DNA from: Nosema muscidifuracis
Lineage: Eukaryota > Microsporidia > Nosematidae
Reading direction: 5' to 3'
Assembly (NCBI GenBank): GCA_028335825.1
Contig: JAIOKI010000021.1
Span: 1 to 64,000 of the forward strand
Length of the DNA: 64,000 bases
The notes below the pieces were generated by a model, which saw only the letters and a list, made by a program, of their open reading frames with translations, was not told the DNA's origin and searched no databases. The position numbers and the translations under genes were made by a program. Positions 59,511-64,000 of the stretch are shown in pieces (position 1 is the stretch's first letter; the number at the start of each line of letters is the position of its first letter).

Positions 59511-59693
59511 TCAGTATAATTTAATTTCATAAGCCTTAATATCATTTCTAGAAGTTTTTGATGGATCAAAAAGATCATAAATTGTTAGTATTTCTTTTGA
59601 GAAATCCAATACAGTCTTAAAACATTTTTCATCTGTACATGGTGCAAAATTTGATGACTTTATAACAGAATAGTAAATTGAAGATAATAACAT
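59511..59693 (-). CDS. Small putative secreted protein, 60 aa
   Basis: The signal TAGCCTTATG precedes the start. MLLSSIYYSVIKSSNFA is a weak signal peptide, followed by CTDEKCFKT, a close Cys pair, and an acidic tail (DLFDPSKTSRNDIKAYEIKLY). A natural stop follows with no coding continuation. It is either a genuine micro-secreted protein or the surviving N-terminal part of a larger gene. No family was recognised. Confidence 0.55.
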   Translation of the reverse strand: MLLSSIYYSVIKSSNFAPCTDEKCFKTVLDFSKEILTIYDLFDPSKTSRNDIKAYEIKLY

Positions 59694-60457
59694 AAGGCTA
59701 TAATTATTTTTATTTAATTATAATTGGAAATTAATTTTCTTATTTTAATTAAATCAAAATTTTATTTATGCCAAAGTATAGAAAAAGTAATTATTGATAT
59801 GAGTACTTATCAATTTTAAATATATGCTAAAATGTTTTCCATTCAAAAATTAAATTAATCTTAAAATGTTGGTAATGAATATAAATAAATTAAATGTTAA
59901 TGATGTAAATATTAAATTAACTTTAAAGAAAATAATACAAAATAATATATGAAGGTGTCAAAGTATCAAAACAATAGAAAAAAGATTATTTTTTTAAAGT
60001 TTATATACATAATAGCAATTCTATACAATCTTCTTTATAGTAATTTTTTATTTATAGAATTTATGATATTAGAAGATTAAAACCTAATAAAAAACATTTT
60101 AATGTCACTTAATATGTTAATAAAATTATATTCGAATTTATATATGATCTTTTTTTTGTTAAAAGCTCAATAATAAAATATAAATTAAAAAAAGCATATT
60201 TAATGCATTGAAAATGCAGACAAAATATATTTATAAATTCACGATCTTTACCACTAAAAATATATAAAATAATAATTTTTACATTCATTGTCTTATTTAG
60301 TAATAAAGAATCATTTATTATCACTAAATCTGAATGCGAAAAATAAGTGTTAATTTTGTTTGTTATTTTAATGATTTACAGTTATTATTTATTTAGTATA
60401 ATGAACAAATATTTCTAAAAAAAATAAAAATTTATACAACAGTTTAATAAGTCATCT
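59694..60457. other. Spacer with one doubtful open frame
   Basis: The minus-strand frame 60109-60372 is open for 88 codons (FINIFCLHFQCIKYAFFN) but has no ATG near its beginning and no start signal. It may be a relic or chance in AT-rich DNA. Confidence 0.35.
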
Positions 60458-61046
60458 AGCCACACCCACTGCTCATAGATCCTGTTGGACACCCTCAACT
60501 TCTACTACTCATGGATCCTGTTGGACACCCTCCACTTCTACTACTCATGGATCCTGTTGGACACCCTCCACTTCTACTACTCATGGATCCTGTTGAACAT
60601 CCTCCACTTCTACTACTCATTGATCCTGTTGGACATCCTCCACTTCTACTACTCATTGATCTTGAACTGCCTTTTACAGATTTAGAAGAAGAAACACTGG
60701 AATTACTTGTCATAGATCCATTCTGAGATTCTTCTTTGTTATTTTTTGAATATTTAGATTTATTTTGATCATCCATCTTTGAACCAGAACTTTTTTCTTC
60801 TGTACCAGTTTCCGATTGATCTTCATTTTTACTTGATGTGCTTTTAAAGGTAGGTTTTGATTCATCTTTCTTAGCAATTGAATTACCATCTTCAACCGGC
60901 TTTACTCCGCTTGTATTAGCTGAATCATATCCAAACATCAACGAAAAAAATCTAGGTAAAAAATTGTTAGACTCGCCTGGACTAGTATTTCCACAATTTC
61001 CAAGAACTAAGCTAATTAATGTGTAATAAATAACAATAAATTTCAT
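60458..61046 (-). CDS. Secreted Ser-rich tandem-repeat protein, 183 aa
   Basis: The signal GACCTTAATTATG precedes the start. MKFIVIYYTLISLVLGNCG is a signal peptide. The mature protein is Ser/Lys/Glu/Asn-rich and lacks hydrophobic segments: a short N-terminal domain, an acidic-basic low-complexity stretch (residues about 55-105), then a 12-residue repeat SMSSRSGGCPTG with one Cys per unit (fourth unit CSTG). Translation stops at TGA 60495-60497 inside the last repeat, where the other units have GGA; without that change the frame would run 12 codons more, to TAG 60456-60458. Secreted Ser-rich repeat proteins occur among microsporidian spore-wall and polar-tube proteins; such a role here is inferred. 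Evenly spaced Cys could cross-link the protein. Confidence 0.8.
60474..60656 (-). repeat. 36-bp coding tandem repeat, about 5 units
   Basis: Unit boundaries fall at CAT positions 60474, 60510, 60546, 60582, 60618 and 60654, exactly 36 bases apart. Units differ at a few bases only (TCAACTT in the last unit against TCCACTT; GAACATC against GGACACC), so the array is recent and likely length-variable. Confidence 0.9.
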
Positions 61047-63088
61047 AATTAAGGTCTAATTTTTGTTTTTATACTATTAAAGGAGACATCTAACGAATAA
61101 ATTATACATTTAAATATCTTTTTTTAATTTAGATAAACAATTTTTCAATATCTTATTTTTTATCATATTTTTATTTGATTTGTAATTGATATTTTTTTCA
61201 ATCAATTTAAATTTTTTACATATTTATTGTATCTTTAACAAAATAAATTGTAATTTTATATTAAGAAATATATAAAATATTCAAATAGTATTTTTTTTTA
61301 CAAATGATATTTGATAAACCAATAATTATAATTAAATTTTATGAAAGATAAAATTTTTTTAAAAATATACTAGCAAGGCATTGTTTTTAATAAAAATTAT
61401 ATGTATTATTCTACATTATTTAAATTGACTATAAGCGTATTTATCAAATATGACTATTATGAGATGTGTACAATTTTGCTTTTCAAATCGATCAAAGAAT
61501 GAAATATTTAAAAATAATAAAAAATTGATTTTGATTTTAATGACATAAAAAAATTTGCATTTATTGAATTTCACTGGCTAAAGAATAGCTGTTACATATT
61601 TTAATTATTATTAAAAAACAGAAATTATAATTGACAGATTAATATTTATTTATTTAGCCTTAAAATATAAATTCAATTTTTGATATAATGCGTTAATCAT
61701 ATAGAAAATGTTCGTAGATAAAAATTATACAGAATATAATAATCTAAAAAATAAACAGTATAAAATATCTAAATATCCTTTTTGAAGAGATCTAATTTTT
61801 TCCTAAAAAATATTTAGAACTCGACATAATCTTTCTAAATATATGTATTAATTTGAAAGAATAAGCAATCAACAATACAAAATTTAAATAAAACATACTC
61901 TATGTAATATTTATATAGTTAACCGCTTTATAAACTCATTATATAATTTTAAAGTTCAATTTAAATGAAAATTTTAGTCATTTTTATGACCATAGTTTTT
62001 GTATTGATATTCAATTTAAATATTTTTCAAGTAATATCAAAAATAATAAAATTTATTTTTATATTTTTTTTCGATCATATACGTAAAATTAGAGTTTATT
62101 ACTATCAAAATCTCATATAATTTAAATAGATTGTTTAAATACTCCAACGCTATGATATTTTACATGTTTTATATTAAATTAAATTTTCTTAATGTCTTTA
62201 TTCATTTTAATTAATTTGTTATTACATTGGTTCATCTTTAATTCTATGAAATTTAAAAAATTAGATAAATATATATATACTCATATATACAATACTTTAT
62301 TGTTTTAACAACAAATATTCTAATTATTATGTATTTTTTAATTTATATCAGTTTTTATCTAAATATCATAATAAGTATAAAAATTTACAATTATATAAAA
62401 AAGTTGTCTTTTGTAAATAATTTAGTGTTTTTATCAGATATTTATAAATGAGTAAATAATCTCAATTCTTTATAAGATATAATCATCACATATTTTTTAG
62501 ATTTATTATAACATAACAAATTTAAATGATACTGAAGTTAAAAAATATATCTTTCTTAAGACATACGAAAATTCACCAATTTAAAAAGTAATATAAGTCT
62601 ATGACAAAATGAATTTATAGTCTTTTTAATAAATTATAAAACCAAAATGTTTATCGAGTTTAAATTTATTCTTATTGGGATGAATTATTATATTCCTTAA
62701 TAATTTTTCTTTAATTTATGATAAATAAAAAAACTATTTTTTTTTAGTAGAAATAACGAATTGTATAAAAATCATTTGCTTTAATTACATATGGTATCAT
62801 TTTAATTGTATTTAAGATTAATTTTTAATTTTAAAACAAAAAATTTTTATATTTATATATTTTATATTCTTTTTTTGTTATAAAATATATTTATTTTTTA
62901 TTTTATGTCAAAAATATCGAATGTCATATTTTTTTATAAATTAAAATAATTCAAAGATTATAACTAGAATAATATCGATTTAATTCTTTATATTTTAATT
63001 AAAAGAACTTTTTTAAAATTTTTACACATGGTGATATTTTCTTAAAATTTAATATAACGAATAAATAGAAAAAAAAATTTTTACCCTA
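61047..63088. other. 2 kb without a gene
   Basis: Extremely AT-rich. I found no coding relic with readable protein sequence and no CCC- or GGG-like start signal apart from the one immediately before 63089. Confidence 0.4.
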
Positions 63089-64000
63089 ATGCTTATAACT
63101 ACTTTATTATATATAAATGAAATTTCTTCTAGCAAGCATCTTAATTTATACTATGAAGAAAAAGATGGTTGTCTAATCGGGAAAAATTTAAGTAACAGAG
63201 AAATAAGATATGATAAAGAAATAATTAAACTTATTTTTGATAATATATGGGAAATATTGATAAACAATCCTATATTTGACGAAGCTTTTATAGATGATGA
63301 ATTTATTCCTAGAAAATGGTTATTTAATATTCATAATGAAATTAAGACCATCACTTTTAATAAAATTATGTCACATCTTAGCTCAGTATATAAAGATAAT
63401 GAAGAAGATAAAAATAATTTTTTTATTTTGATGATGTACTTTTTGCTGATAATATGGCTAAAGAGGTTTACAAAATGATAGAAATTCTATATCTATGTGA
63501 TGATTGGGGCGAATATATTCAGTCGCAAAATAAAATTAAGTTTTATGATCATATAAATGAATTAATTAGAAACAGCTTTACAATTAAAAAAAGTCTAGAA
63601 CCAGGTAAGGCTCCAAGAATCAAATATAAGAATTGCATTGATTAAGAATTTTTAAATTCTTTAAAATGTGAAACCAAATATGAAGATTACATACCCATAC
63701 CTAAGAAAATAGTTAAATCAAGTACTAAAAAAAATCCTCGCGTATTTTTAGGTGATTTTTTTGATTTTTGGAAAAATTATTTAACTAAAAAAATCGAATT
63801 AGAAACACCAAATACTGAAATTGAAACTAGTTCTAATGTCGATAATTTATTGTTTGAAACAATTAGTCCTGAAAATGATATTAAATCTACAGTAGAGACA
63901 TCAAGTACATCAAAATTTATAGACTTCTTTGAAAATAGTTCTTTATCAAATATTGAAAACGAATCTACTACTCACATGTTAGAGGAAATTGAAAAAATAG
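63089..64000 (+). pseudogene. Secreted protein gene with two lesions, runs off the window
   Basis: A perfect signal, TTACCCTAATG, opens the gene. MLITTLLYINEISSS is the signal peptide, followed by LNLYYEEKDGCLIG and FDNIWEILINNPIFDEAFIDDEF. At a T7 run (63418-63424) the frame shifts: the first ORF ends at 63478, while protein-like sequence continues in the frame containing FADNMAKEVYKMIEIL and GEYIQSQNKIKFYDHI. TAA at 63643-63645 then interrupts, and the same frame stays open to the window edge with an acidic Ser/Thr-rich region (FLGDFFDFWKNYL, NTEIETSSNVD, STVETSSTSKF). The relic paralogue at 25211-25560 follows the shifted frame, confirming it as ancestral. The gene is either newly dead, switchable or mis-assembled. 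The 3' end is not in the window. Confidence 0.65.

Noticed and set aside
60485-60895. Repeat-like ORFs of 61-71 aa in other frames of the 36-bp repeat
   Set aside because: Off-frame or antisense readings of the repeat gene and its flank. None has a signal or start motif.

Overview
This looks like one chromosome end of a microsporidian, most likely a Nosema/Vairimorpha-type species. Four things point there: a telomere of CCTA/CCTAA repeats (TAGG/TTAGG on the other strand) over the first ~1.34 kb; extreme AT richness; intron-free genes; and the microsporidian start signal, a CCC-like or GGG-like motif (for example TTACCCTAATG, TACCCCATG, TTTAGGGTATG) abutting nearly every start codon. The genus is inferred and was not tested by any search.

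Gene density is low for a microsporidian. About 18 genes sit in long stretches of decayed DNA. From the telomere inward: 1.3-14.2 kb has three small secreted or membrane proteins and a membrane J-domain-like protein, among relics. 15.7-17.5 kb has an intact alpha/beta hydrolase and a dead gene. 18.5-21.1 kb is the first copy of a segmental duplication carrying a ~440-residue secreted protein. 21.4-28.6 kb is a graveyard (MULE DNA transposon, retroelement fossils, a dead paralogue of the last gene) around a small intact homeodomain gene. 28.8-35.4 kb has a ~540-residue secreted protein, transposon fossils and a Cys-rich two-TM protein. 36-45 kb is almost all relics. 45.6-55.5 kb has two more large secreted proteins, the second duplication copy and a polytopic membrane protein. 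56.8-64 kb has small secreted proteins, a tandem-repeat secreted protein and a broken secreted gene that runs off the window.

Most surviving genes start with a hydrophobic signal peptide followed by lineage-specific sequence, and at least two multigene families are present (three ~500-540-residue members, two ~440-residue members). I read the region as a subtelomeric reservoir of putative host-exposed proteins undergoing duplication, partial sequence homogenisation and decay. Five otherwise intact genes carry only one or two lesions each, two of them in T7 homopolymers. This is either frequent recent gene death, an on/off repertoire, or assembly error. That question and the two-family secreted system are the most interesting things here. 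No rRNA genes, no intact tRNA and no CRISPR array were seen.
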